Below, piece by piece: positions 1-10,300 of a stretch of DNA of 64,000 nucleotides. The position numbers and the translations under genes were made by a program. Below the pieces are notes generated by a model, which worked only from the letters and a program-made list of their open reading frames with translations, was not told the origin of the DNA and searched no databases. Within the stretch, counting starts at the first letter, position 1. Every line of letters begins with the position of its first letter. The DNA comes from Dromaius novaehollandiae (taxonomy: Eukaryota > Chordata > Aves > Casuariiformes > Dromaiidae), in contig NC_088117.1 in the NCBI RefSeq assembly GCF_036370855.1, positions 7,564,001 to 7,628,000 on the forward strand, given 5' to 3'.

Positions 1-1139
1 GAATTCACAAGGGCTGTCTCCACCCCAATCTTGGCCAAGCCGAGCCACAGCCCTACGTACTGATTGCGGGACTCCATGAACAGAGCCACCACGTCACCAG
101 AGCGGAAGCCTTGTCCACGGAAGAAATTGGCCACCCGGTTGGAGTACTCATCCAGCTGCCGGAAGGTCCAGCTCTCGCCCGTGCCTTGGAAGATCAGTGC
201 TGTCTTCTCTGAATACTTGCTCGCTGTCTTCTGGAAGATCTTGGCAATGGTGTTTTTCTCCCTCACATGCCTCCACACCTGCCACTTCACCCGCAACAGG
301 ACCAGCCCCGTGCTGCCAAAGGAAGGGAAGCAAGAAGGCAGCAGCTCAGTGGCTCCTGCAGAACCACTTCTAGCAAAGCCAGAGATGCAGCACAGCACAG
401 CACAAGGGCCTTGCTAGGAGCTGCAATAGTCCAGCCTGCTCCAGGCCTTGCTCTAGGTCAGCAGCAGCTCTGGGTGCTCCCCTGAACAGTGCGGACACAG
501 CTGGGGTAGACAAGCCCTCTGTAAGGATGCTCATAGCCAGGAACTGATGGCAGCCAGGGAGGGATGATCTCTGGGGGGCTGCGGACAGGGATGTCCCCCC
601 TTTAAAAGCATATCTTTGAGCCTCAGATGCTCTCCAAGAGGTGCCATCACTTCCTCCCCCCAACAGGAGCTGGCACAGCCTGGCTCTGGCTCGGAGCCGA
701 CCCTGCCACCCAGTGCCATGCCTGTGGTTTAAGGGATGGGGTGAAGTACAAGGACAAGGACAGTCACTAGACTTCAGAGCTCAGCTGAAATCTCTTTCCT
801 AGGAAAACTCTGCCCGACGGTTTGCAGCCGTCTGGGCTTGGCAGAGGGAGATCTCCTTCCAGGTGGGCCAGGAGCCAGCAGGGACCCAGAGCTGTGCCGC
901 GAGCTGGGGGCTGTGCTCACACACACCAGGACAGAGCAGTGGGCTGGGGTGGGGGCCCATCCCAGCCAGGACACCTACGTGAGGTCTCTGCGTATCGTCT
1001 TTAAGAATATGAAGAGGAATTTCCATCCCCCGGATCCCAGGTAGAAGACAAAGAGAGCAGGGATGGCCTGGGCCCAGGACAGCTCCAGGCTGACCCTGAA
1101 GAACAGCAGCAGCGCTGCGAGGGCAGCCAGACGCAGCAT
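1..1139 (-). CDS. SLC27A4: SLC27A4 (FATP4) 5' coding exons, partial
   Basis: Long-chain fatty acid transport protein 4, a membrane acyl-CoA synthetase that couples fatty-acid uptake to activation at the ER and plasma membrane. Two coding exons are visible on the minus strand. The first spans 979-1145 with ATG at 1139-1137; it encodes a hydrophobic N-terminus (MLRLAALAALLLFF...) and the FATP signature LGSGGWKF followed by KTIRRDL. The second spans 312 down to the window edge and encodes WTFRQLDEYSNRVANFF and LFMESRNQYVGLWLGLAK, typical of the AMP-binding N-lobe. Frame is kept across the junction (acceptor at 313-314, donor at 977-978). About 157 residues are present; the AMP-binding motif and C-terminus lie off the left edge. 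FATP1 is similar, but linkage to COQ4 and TRUB2 supports SLC27A4. The start is chosen because it follows directly on the 3' splice site and precedes the membrane segment. Confidence 0.93.
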
Positions 1140-1145
1140 CGTGGC

Positions 1146-4023
1146 CTGCAGAGAGAGAGAAACCACAGATCTCGACCCGCTCACACCGGACTCAGTGATA
1201 ACAAACCCATGGGGCAGGGGATGCATTAGCAGACCCCGATTTCCTGGAAAAGGCCCCAGAGCCACTGTTCTTCCTCGCAGTGAAGATTTAACTCGGCAGG
1301 GCAGATCTCCCACCGGTGTAGCTCCACCAGACCCTGGAGATGGGCTCCGATTAAGCCATTGGCGCCATACTGGTTCACGCCAGCCAAGAGCCTGGCCATT
1401 CCCTCCCGGGGAGTTGCATACAGCTGCAGGCCAGCTGTGCACCAGCTGGGGACACAGACTCACACCAGCAGCCTGAGATCTTGGATCAAGTCACTTTACA
1501 GCTGTGGGAGCAGGGTCAGGCCAGGGGACCCTGTGCAGATGTTTAGGAGCCATGGGGGTGATGCCAGGCAGGGCAAGCTCAGCTCCCTCATCCCCATCCC
1601 AGGAAAACCTAGCTCCAAACTCCTCCTTACCCCAAGGATCCCTCTGTCGCCCTAACCCAGTTCTCCCAGGCCCTCAGCAAGCATCAGCTATCGTGCAAGC
1701 CTGGCTCCAGGATGGCCACCATGGCTGGCTGGAGAGCTCGGCTTCACGTGCTCCCTGACACAGCTCAAACAGGAACAGAGACAGGAAGCTCAGTCCTTTG
1801 AGCTCTGCTCGTGTTTGTAAATTCTCTGTCAGCGGGCAGTTTCCTGGCCTGGCTCTGCTGGAGATGCTGTCAGAGCAGATCTGGGGCAAAGAGGCCAGAC
1901 GCAGGAATGCCCTCGCCTTGGACATCTGCCCAGGGTACAGCAGGCAGAACGGGAGTGTCTCTGCTGCCAGGAGCACCCAGACCCCCAGCTCATGTCATGA
2001 GCCAGCAGCTCAGTCTCTCGTATTTCTGCCCCCTGACAAGCAGCATCTCTGTCCCCATCCCAAACACATCCCAGATGTGGCTCCAAGACTCACAGGGAGC
2101 CACCAGGCTCTTTTTGGGTAGCAGCATCAGACAGAGAAAAGCAACAGTGACAGGACCCCTAACCCCACCAGCTTGAGGCCTCCTAGATAAAACTGGCCCT
2201 TCCTGGCATGGACACAGGTCAAAAAGGAAGGAAACAGCCATGTAATTTCCCTTTCCCTCTTGAGGATGAATTCACTGCTCCCAAGCTGACAGCCCTGGGT
2301 CTCCATAGCTGGCAGAGCCGGGAGCCGCATGTGCAGCCAGCTTTCACTCCGGCTGCTCCCCAGTCTCCGGGACGGGGGCAAGGGCTGCTCCGTGCAGCTG
2401 CCCCAGCGGTACGGGGGAGCAGGATGGCAGACGCAGGAGGGGATGGAGCCAAGGCAGCACCATGTGGTCACCAAGCCTTGGCATGTCACGCAGGCTGCCT
2501 CACATCCACGCCATATCACCCAGGAGCAGGCAGGCCTCTAGCGATGTATCAGAGCCCCTGGATGCTGCTGCCAAGTGTGGGGACTGGGGACATCCCCCAG
2601 TCCACAGCCCTACTCAGGTCAGTGGCCTCCAAGCTCTCTCCACCAAACAGCTCCCAAGCTCAGGGTCCCCAGCCCACAGCATGGTCCCTCAGCCTTTTAA
2701 CAGAGCAGGACCCCCTGCCTCTTCACCCAGGATCCTCTTATATGCAGCTCTTAGATCAGCACCAAACTACTAGGCCTTGGTCAAGAACCGAGCCCTTCAT
2801 TACGTGCTCCGCATTGGACAGTCATGGAGAGACATTTAAGCTCCAGCCTGAAGAAGAGACAGGCCCCTGCTATCCACTGCTCTTATCTCCCTCGTACCAG
2901 CCTGCCAAGCAGAGGAGGCCTGGTGCCTCCCACCAAGAGACGGCCGCGCATTAGTGCCAGCGGCAGCGGGGCTGGAGGTCCTGCCCCAAGGATCCGGGTC
3001 TTGTTTAGCTGCATCAGCGCTAGGAAACTAAGGCCTGTATGTAGCTCTGCAGGCAGCTGGTAACGGCAACTGCAGGGATTCATCACCCGGCAGAGACGAA
3101 ACCCGAGGAGACCTGGGGAAAGGGATCGGCCCAGGGAACACGCGAGAGGCAGGTCACGGGGTGGGCGCGGGCTGGAGACCTGCAGCTTCACCCAGCACTA
3201 AGGGCCAGAGCGCCTTGCAAAGGCTCCGGGGGCTCCCTGGAGGCAATTCCCTGGAAAGAGCAGCATTTCCTCAACATTTCCAGGGGGACTCGGGGCCCAC
3301 GAGGGGCCCTGACCCCACCACCCCGGGCGGTGCCCTGCTCCCTGCTCCTCCACCTCGAGGCGGCAGCTCTTGCTCCAGCCTCCGCTCGCTCCTGCTCCCT
3401 CCGTCCCCGGTCACCGAGTTTGGCACAAGCGGCAGCTCAGGAGCTGCGACCCGGCCGGAGGGTCCAAAGGCGGGACCACCCTGCGGCCACCACCGAGAAG
3501 CCTGCAGAGATCCTGCAGGCCCCGGGGCACCACCAGCAGCTGGGTCAAAAAAAAGGACAGCTCAAGCCCGCGGGAAGACCACCGCGAGCCGCAGAGCGGG
3601 GCGCCCAGCTGGGCAGGATTCCACCCGTGGGAGGCACCTGGCTGCCGCCCGGCTGCGGAAGGGGGATGGGGGGAAGACGCAGGCCGCGGGGGGAGGCCAG
3701 AAACGCAGGGACCCCGCTGGCGGGCGGCTCGGGCGCAGCATCGCCGCCGGGCAAAGGCCTCGCGGCCGCCCGGCACCGGGGAGGCGCCGCCGCCCGCGCC
3801 CCGCACAGGGGCCGCAGCGACGCCCGGGCCGGGGGCGGCGGCGCCCGCGGGAGCCCCGCGACTCCCGAGAGCTCGGGCGGAGCCTTGCGGCAGCCCCAGC
3901 GCGGTCCCGCCGCCCGCAGCCGGCAGGGCTCGGCCGGGCCCCGGCGCTGCCCCGAGGGGAGACCCGGGGGCCTCCGCGGGGCCGCCCGCACGGAGGGAGG
4001 GCGGGAGGAGGCCGCGCTCTTAC
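1146..4023 (-). other. SLC27A4 intron 1 (5' UTR intron)
   Basis: Intron between the proposed non-coding exon 1 and the start-codon exon. It ends on the minus strand in a CT-rich tract and CAG just before GCCACGATG. Long open frames here (for example 2208-2954 and 3161-4570) are products of high GC content and show no recognisable domain. I see no other gene or clear repeat. Confidence 0.6.
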
Positions 4024-4140
4024 CGGGCTCCGGTGCGCTCCGCTGCGGCCCGGCCACCTGCGCCGCCGGGAGCGGGGCCGAGCGCGGGAGCGGGCCCGCC
4101 CGCCGCTGCGGCACGGCGCGGGGCGGGGCGCGCCGCGCGG
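4024..4140 (-). other. SLC27A4: Probable SLC27A4 non-coding exon 1
   Basis: On the minus strand a strong donor (CCCG|GTAAGA, intron starting at 4023) lies just downstream of a ZNF143-type promoter motif at 4147-4158. This fits a short untranslated first exon spliced to the start-codon exon at 1145. The 5' boundary is a guess. Inference only; no transcript was seen. Confidence 0.45.
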
Positions 4141-4146
4141 CCCGCC

Positions 4147-4158
4147 GGGAGCTGTAGT
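4147..4158 (-). promoter_or_regulatory. ZNF143/THAP11-type motif (ACTACAGCTCCC)
   Basis: The minus strand reads ACTACAGCTCCCGGCGGG, matching the ACTACAnnTCCC core bound by ZNF143 (Staf) and THAP11 near many vertebrate start sites. It lies just upstream of the proposed SLC27A4 first exon, about 170 bp from the tRNA gene. Confidence 0.6.
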
Positions 4159-4330
4159 CCCGCCCGGCGCCGCCGCTGCGGCCCGCGGTGGCGGCGCGGC
4201 CCCGGGCGCGGCGCCGCTCCCGCTCCGGCTGCCGGTCCCGGGCGCGGCGGGCTCCGGCGCGGCGGCGGGGCGGGCGGCGGCGCGGCGGCGCCGCCGGGAA
4301 GAGGCGGCGAGGGTGGCGGGGCAGTCCGAC

Positions 4331-4420
4331 GGCTCTGTGGCGCAATGGATAGCGCATTGGACTTCTAGCGCGGTGACGGGAGTCATTCAAAGGTTGTGGG
4401 TTCGAGTCCCACCAGAGTCG
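4331..4420 (+). tRNA. tRNA-Arg(TCT), intron-containing
   Basis: Complete tRNA gene. Acceptor stem GGCTCTG (4331-4337) pairs with CAGAGTC (4413-4419), with discriminator G at 4420. The A box is at about 4338-4348 and the B box GGTTCGAGTCC at 4399-4409. The anticodon TCT is at 4364-4366. A 17-nt intron (4368-4384) sits at the canonical position one base 3' of the anticodon, giving a 73-nt mature tRNA without CCA. A Pol III TTTT terminator follows at 4423-4426. It is transcribed away from SLC27A4. From memory, an intron-containing tRNA-Arg-TCT also sits just upstream of human SLC27A4 on 9q34.11, so this pairing appears conserved. Confidence 0.97.
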
Positions 4421-4426
4421 CATTTT

Positions 4427-6150
4427 GCCAGCGGCGCGGCGCCTGTTTTGGGGCCGCGGGAGCCCCCGGGGCCGGGCCCGCTCGCCAGGCCGGGGGCGCC
4501 GCTTAACCCCCACCCCGCAGAGGCACGGGGAGGCAGGGAGAACCCGGTCCCCTCCCCAAATATTTGTTAAATGCAGTGCTGGGAGGGATATTCATGCAGG
4601 AAGGCCTTGTTTCCCTTTTTAAAACGTGTCATTTCAAGGGCAAGAATTTCACAGGGAAACAACAGGGAAAAAATCCGTATGTGTGTGCACGTGCGTAAAC
4701 ACACACATCAGTATTCAGGTCGCTCCAGCCCCTTTCCCTGCATGCATCCGCCCGGCGGCCCTTGCCCAGCTCCCCGCTGCCGGGGTCCAGGCGTGTGAAA
4801 GCCCCCTCCAACCCCGGCAGCAAGCAGGAGGTGCAGGCCGGGGCGCTGGGGGATCACCATGCCACGGGGAGGCCGGTCGTTCAGCGGGAGGGAGGTGGAA
4901 GGAGCTGATTCTCCTTCCTCTGCCACATCCGATTTCCTGGAGGAGACAAGGCTTGTGCCAGCTGTGCTGATGTCAGCACGAGGAGCCGGACCAGCTGTGG
5001 CCCGGATGTTGCAGGACGAGGCTGTTCCAGTGAAACCCAGGCTCTGTTTGATGGGGTTTGTACACGGTTTTGGAAGAAAATAAACATTTACTTGTCCAGA
5101 TGCAAAACGCGGCCAGCCCCACATTTCCAAGCAAGCCAACCCAACACGGACACAGGGCGCCCAACGGATTTTTGACTCCATCATCACCCCCAAAACCAGT
5201 CTCCAGCACAGTGCTGTAGCAAAACTGGAAGGCCAACGGACAAAATTCCTTCATTTTCTCAAAGCTGGACACATCGCTCCCTGCCTGGGATGCACAGCGC
5301 GGCACCGGCTGTCCGGGGCCCGGACACGGCGCAGGTGTTGCATGGGGGTGCCCCAAGCGAGGGCCGGCACCAGGCTGTCCCTCGGCTGCCATCGCCACTG
5401 GTGGCAGAGCTGCCGCTTGTCCGCAGTTGAAGATGCACCGAAAAAAAAAGCACTTTGGCGTGGCTTGCGCCTGGCCTGTCAAAATCCTCCGCGCTCGTTC
5501 GCTCGCTTGCACCTCACGCCTTTATTTGCACAGACTCGGGACGCAACGGCAAACAGGGCCGCGGCGCCAGTTAAGCAATTCTGCTGAGCAGAGGAGGTTT
5601 GCAGTGATATTACCTCCCATTTACATAACGCTGGCAGCAGCACACCGAGCAACATACAGCCCGCTGCGACCCGCTCCGCGCCAACACGGCGAGGAGCTGC
5701 CTCCAGCGCTCGATTCGGGGAAACGGGGCGTCGCATGCTCTAAATAAACCCAGACTGCAGCAAAACTCTCTGTGACCGTTGCCTGCATTTCCTTCGCTGT
5801 AGCTCAGGGCTGAAAAATAAAGTATTTCCTAAATGATGAGAAATAACCTTAAAATCGCGGCCTGGTGTTTTTAGCAAGCGACACTCCCGGCCCCAGGGAG
5901 GCTCCCTGCCCGGTGGCCCCTGCGGCACCCCGGCCTCGCGGGGAGCAGGCGGCGGGCGCGAGGCCAGCACGGGGCCAGCTCCATACTCGCGCTCCCCCGG
6001 GGACGGGGACGCACGCCACGCGCGTGCCCTGCCATCGCCGGCCGGCCGCAGCCACGGACAAAGAACAACAGGCCTAGCTGGAGCGAGAAAGGGATGAGGT
6101 TTCACGTCACATCTCCCCATCGGAAGGGGAGGTGGGGGCGGGTGGAAGGA
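4427..6150. other. Intergenic spacer, SLC27A4/tRNA to COQ4
   Basis: No exon, RNA gene or clear repeat recognised. Scattered AATAAA hexamers occur on both strands (for example plus 5081-5086 and minus 5521-5526), but no gene body explains the plus-strand ones. Local G+C is moderate to high (5870-6060 is CpG-rich). Confidence 0.5.
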
Positions 6151-6183
6151 GAGGGATAATGAACCACAAGCTCTACCATGAAT

Positions 6184-6189
6184 TTTATT
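6184..6189 (-). terminator. COQ4: Candidate COQ4 poly(A) signal (AATAAA)
   Basis: AATAAA on the minus strand, with an ATTAAA at 6306-6311 just before it. Both lie about 1.1 kb downstream of the COQ4 stop codon. Either could define the 3' end; 6190-7357 would then be the 3' UTR. No experimental support. Confidence 0.35.
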
Positions 6190-7357
6190 AACCGAAAAGG
6201 AATTTTGACACAGCAAACCTCCCTGTACAAAGACCCACCTGCCTCATGGCTCTGCCCTAGCGCTTGACAGCTCCACAATCCAGCCAGTGGCAGCCTGGGG
6301 ACCCGTTTAATTAACCGAGACAGCAATCAGCTCCCAGACACAGCTCAGCGTGAACGGCACGAGCAGCCTCGGCCTCTGCTCCCCAAAGGCTCAGCCCCTC
6401 ATTCCCAACCACATTGTTTTGCTGCCAGAAGAAGGGGGACGACTCGTATCGAAAGCCTGGTGCAACCATGCAGATTTCAGCCTTTTTGCTGGGGAGGGTC
6501 TGCAGGGAGGCACAGCAGCCCGGGAGCTGCTCTCAAGCAGCGGCTCCAGCGGAGGTACCATCCAGGGATATTTCTCTGCCTGCTTTCAGCGAGAAAAGGG
6601 AAGTCGGGCAGAGCCGCTCAGCCCTCGGCCACGGCACAGTGTCCTGCAACACCCACGTCCTCTCTGCGTGTCAGCACACGAGCTCACTGGGTCTCAAAGA
6701 GCTCCCCGAGTGCACCCCCGAGCTGCTCCCGCAGGCACGCGATTGCTCACTGCGTGGTCTCCAAGCGTGGGACATCCCGTATTACCCAGCGGCAGGAGGT
6801 CAGAGGCAGGCACCGGTGCAGGACTGGCTCTCGCTGCTACAGGCACCAAACCTGCCCCTGGGCTGCTTTGTAAATCAACCAGTTGAACTCCAGTCCAGGA
6901 CCGCTCTAGGACTTTAAGCTTTGAGCTTCCCAGGGAGGGAGGGGAGGACGGATTTACCTACGGAGCTTTACAGCTGCAGAAGGCCAAGGGCAGTTTGCTC
7001 CGGCAGCTTTGCTCCCTTCCCTCCCCATCCCAGTGTTATCAGCCTCAGAGCGCTGCTGCCGGGGGGACCCGGGCAGCCAAACCCAGCTGGCGCGGGCACA
7101 GCGGGACTCGACACCTCTCCACCGAATCCCAAATGGCAGAAGGGGTCAAGATCTGCCACGGCACAGGGAGGTGCAACTCGGCCTCCATCAACAGGCGGGA
7201 GCCAGCTCTTGACAGGGGAAAGGCAGCCATCAGGCCCGTGGCGGCTGGCAGCGGAGCCAAGCTGAGCTCCTGCAGCAGCAGCAGATGAAACGCGGCAGGG
7301 GAGCGGTTGCTGTTCGCCAGTTGGGGATCCCCCATCCCCTCCCCGATCCTCGAGCTC

Positions 7358-10300
7358 TCACACTCGAACAGCCGGGGGAGGGAAGATGCCAATCTCCTCC
7401 CGCAGGGACTCCACTGTCTGTTCCCAGCGCCGCTCGTAGTAGATGTTGAGGATACAGTTGGCGTTGCGCCCGCTCTGAATCGCCCAGGGAATCAGCTCCG
7501 TAGTCAGGAGCCGCAGCTTGCTGGAACAAAAAGTGCGGAAAGGGTTTGATTTGCTTCTCCAAGTCCCCATCCCAGGCAGGCGCCAACCCCACACGCCCAC
7601 AGCGCCCTCCAAACCATGAGCCCCTCCACCCTCCTAGCAATCCTGCTGCTTGTCTCACGGGGGAAACTGAGCACAGAAGGACGGTGGGCTGGGACGGTCA
7701 CAAACCCAAGACCAGAGCGCAGGTTAATATGTAATCCCCACGCTGTGCTGCGCCACCCAAGCAGATGTGCCGGGGCAGGGAAGAGCTGCCAGCCTGGTAA
7801 GAGTCCTGCTGGCTCTGAACATGTGCCCAGCCAGCGGGGCGGCCAAGCCGGGCATCCCTCCGCCTGCCCGGCACGGCAGGGAGCGGAGCTGCTGACAAGG
7901 GCACGGGAGAGCAACGCTGGAAGGAGATGAAGAATCATGTTCTGCCTCATCATCTCGTGCTTCAGTGACCAGGCGAAGCCAAGCCTCCCTGGGCCACAGC
8001 GGCAGAGCAGCAGGTATGCATTAGGGATCCCTGCCGACTCCCCGCTGCAGACTAGCACTGTCACCCTTTCGTTCCTCAGAGGACACTGGAAAGCGTCACC
8101 AAGGCTGGCACGTCCCCAGGGCAGAGACTCCCTCCTCAGCGGACCGCGGCGGTGCCTACCGTGCGTTGAGACGAACGGGGCCGAAGGCTGCGCCCAGGAC
8201 GCACATGGGCAGCCCCGTCTGGATGGCTTCGAACCACTTCACCACGACCTCCCCTGGGAGGACACAGGGAGGCAGTCAGCAGGCCCGGCACGCTGGTCAG
8301 GGGCTAGACGGGGCTGCGCAGCCATGGAAAGCGGGCTGCAAGATCTGCCCCATCCACAAGGATGGCTGCACATCTGTTGCCCTCGTCCACCCAGCAGGAT
8401 TTGGGAGTGGGCCCCGGCCCCTAAGCCTGGCTGTGCTCTGCGGCTCTGGCTGCAGCCTGGTCCCACGCCAGGGCACGACTGATCATGCATTACCCCCTCA
8501 AAAGGGATGGCCCAGGGCCCCGGGAGAGCAGTACCTCAGGCGATGCCCAACCAGCTTGGGAAAGGCCTTTCTGGGCAGGCCTGGCTCCTTCAGACCCTTA
8601 GCAAAGCTCCCCACCAGCCTGTTCCTCCCACACGGCTCTCCCCATCTCTCAGTTGGGAAAGACCTTTCTTTAAATACTGCCACATCTCAGCCAAAGCCTG
8701 CTTAAGAGAGACCTGAAATGCTGGTTCCCACAGGCTCATCAGCAAGGCTCAGCCTGTGACTTGCTACTGAGTCACACGCAAAAGGAGAGGAAAGGGCACG
8801 GGGACATGCAGATAAGGAACCAGGACCGCCCGCAAACACACACTTCTGCCTTTGCTCGGAGCTTGCGAAACAACCCTCCCTCAGTGCCACCCTCGCTGCT
8901 GGGCTGCAAGCACCCACTCACGCAGCAACCGCCTGTGTCTAGGACTCTAAGAGAGCCTCTCCCAGCAGGGGAAAGGTTACGGAGGGCAGAGGTCCAAGGC
9001 CTGTGGCCTCGCGGTCACCAACGATGCAGGGCAGTGATGATACAAACGTCCCTGCACATACACCTGGGCTAAGGATCAAGGAGTCCAATCTGCCCAGCCT
9101 GTTCAATCCCCGGGAGAGGTGGCCGAGCACCAGCACGGGGGTTTCACAGCACAGACCTCTGAGCCCTGGTGCTGGTCTGAGCCCCCTCTTGCCTCCCTGC
9201 TCAGCTCTGCGCTCCCCTCACCCCCAGCCCACCTCTGCTCACCTAGCATGTTGGTTGGCATGCCCAGGAGGGTGTGCATCAGGTCATGGACTTCCCGGTA
9301 CCTCTGGATCACATATGCCAGCTCTTCATCATCAACAAACTTGGCTGGCATCCGCGTGTCCGGAGAAACCTTCTGCAAATCCAGAGGCCCAGTTCAGCCC
9401 CCTCTGAAACTCAAGGTTCTGCTCTTACTTTCTAACGAACAGCAGTTTCCAGCCCCATCCACCAGCACATCTTCCAGACATTTATGACTGGGTCAGTATC
9501 ACAGATGAAAACCAAGGCCCACACAGCATCAGTGACATATCCACCTTCATCCAACATCCAGCATCACAGCCCAACCTCCTGAGTCCCTGTTCATTAACCC
9601 CTTTCATTTTCTGGGGGCTCCCTACAGGTTCCTCTACGACTCCAAGCTCCCTCTGGTGCTCACACGTGCTCCTGCCACAGGGATCGACTGGCCATTTGAG
9701 CCCTGCAAAATCCTGCACTCACGTTGTCCTCCAAAAACCGGGTGTATTCTCGGCCCAGCGTGCCATCCGGCAGCCCCCGCAGCCTGTTCACGTCCAGGGT
9801 GGAGAGACGGATGCGAGGCCGCTCCCTGAAAGCAAAAAGCAAGTCGTTAAGTCTCCCAGTGAAACACATCTGAGTGACCTGGAGAAAAGCAGGTCCTGGA
9901 AACCCCCATCCCCTGCCTCTGCCCTTCCTGGGCATTTTCCTTGCATGGATCCTGATTCATCCCTGCAGGGACAGCACCATCCTCATTTCTATTGCTGGCA
10001 CTAGGGCACAAAATGCTTAAAGGAACTGCCTGAAGCCTTGGCAAGAACAGAGTTCTCATCTTGCTCCCCTTCAGCAACTCTGGTTGGAAAAGCATCAATC
10101 TTTCATGCACGGTGACCCTGAAACGCTGCCCGGCTGGCTGGCAGCCAGCCACAGCTGCCCCCAGCAACAGCAGGGCCCAGGGGAGCAGGTTCTCCATTGC
10201 CCCTGCAAAGCAGCCAGAACTTCAAAGGAACGACCCTGAAGAGGGGAGTGAATTTGTTCTAAACACAGACTGAATTTCTCTCCTGCTTGGGTTTTCATCA

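Larger units (their letters stand above)
3300..4480. promoter_or_regulatory. CpG island, SLC27A4 promoter / tRNA-Arg
   Basis: Very G+C-rich, CpG-dense stretch covering the presumed SLC27A4 transcription start and the divergent tRNA gene. It includes runs of GGCGGGGC-type GC boxes around 4100-4300. Typical of a housekeeping promoter; boundaries are approximate, judged by eye. Confidence 0.75.

Noticed and set aside
3161-4570. Very long open frames on both strands in the CpG island (up to 469 codons)
   Set aside because: GC-rich DNA has few stop codons. The translations are Arg/Pro/Gly/Ala-rich, overlap the tRNA gene and show no domain.
9847-10197. Minus-strand frame starting [18 protein letters not shown], like a signal peptide
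   Set aside because: Lies in the COQ4 intron between exons 3 and 4, runs into exon 4 in another context, and lacks a recognisable domain downstream of the hydrophobic start; judged chance.
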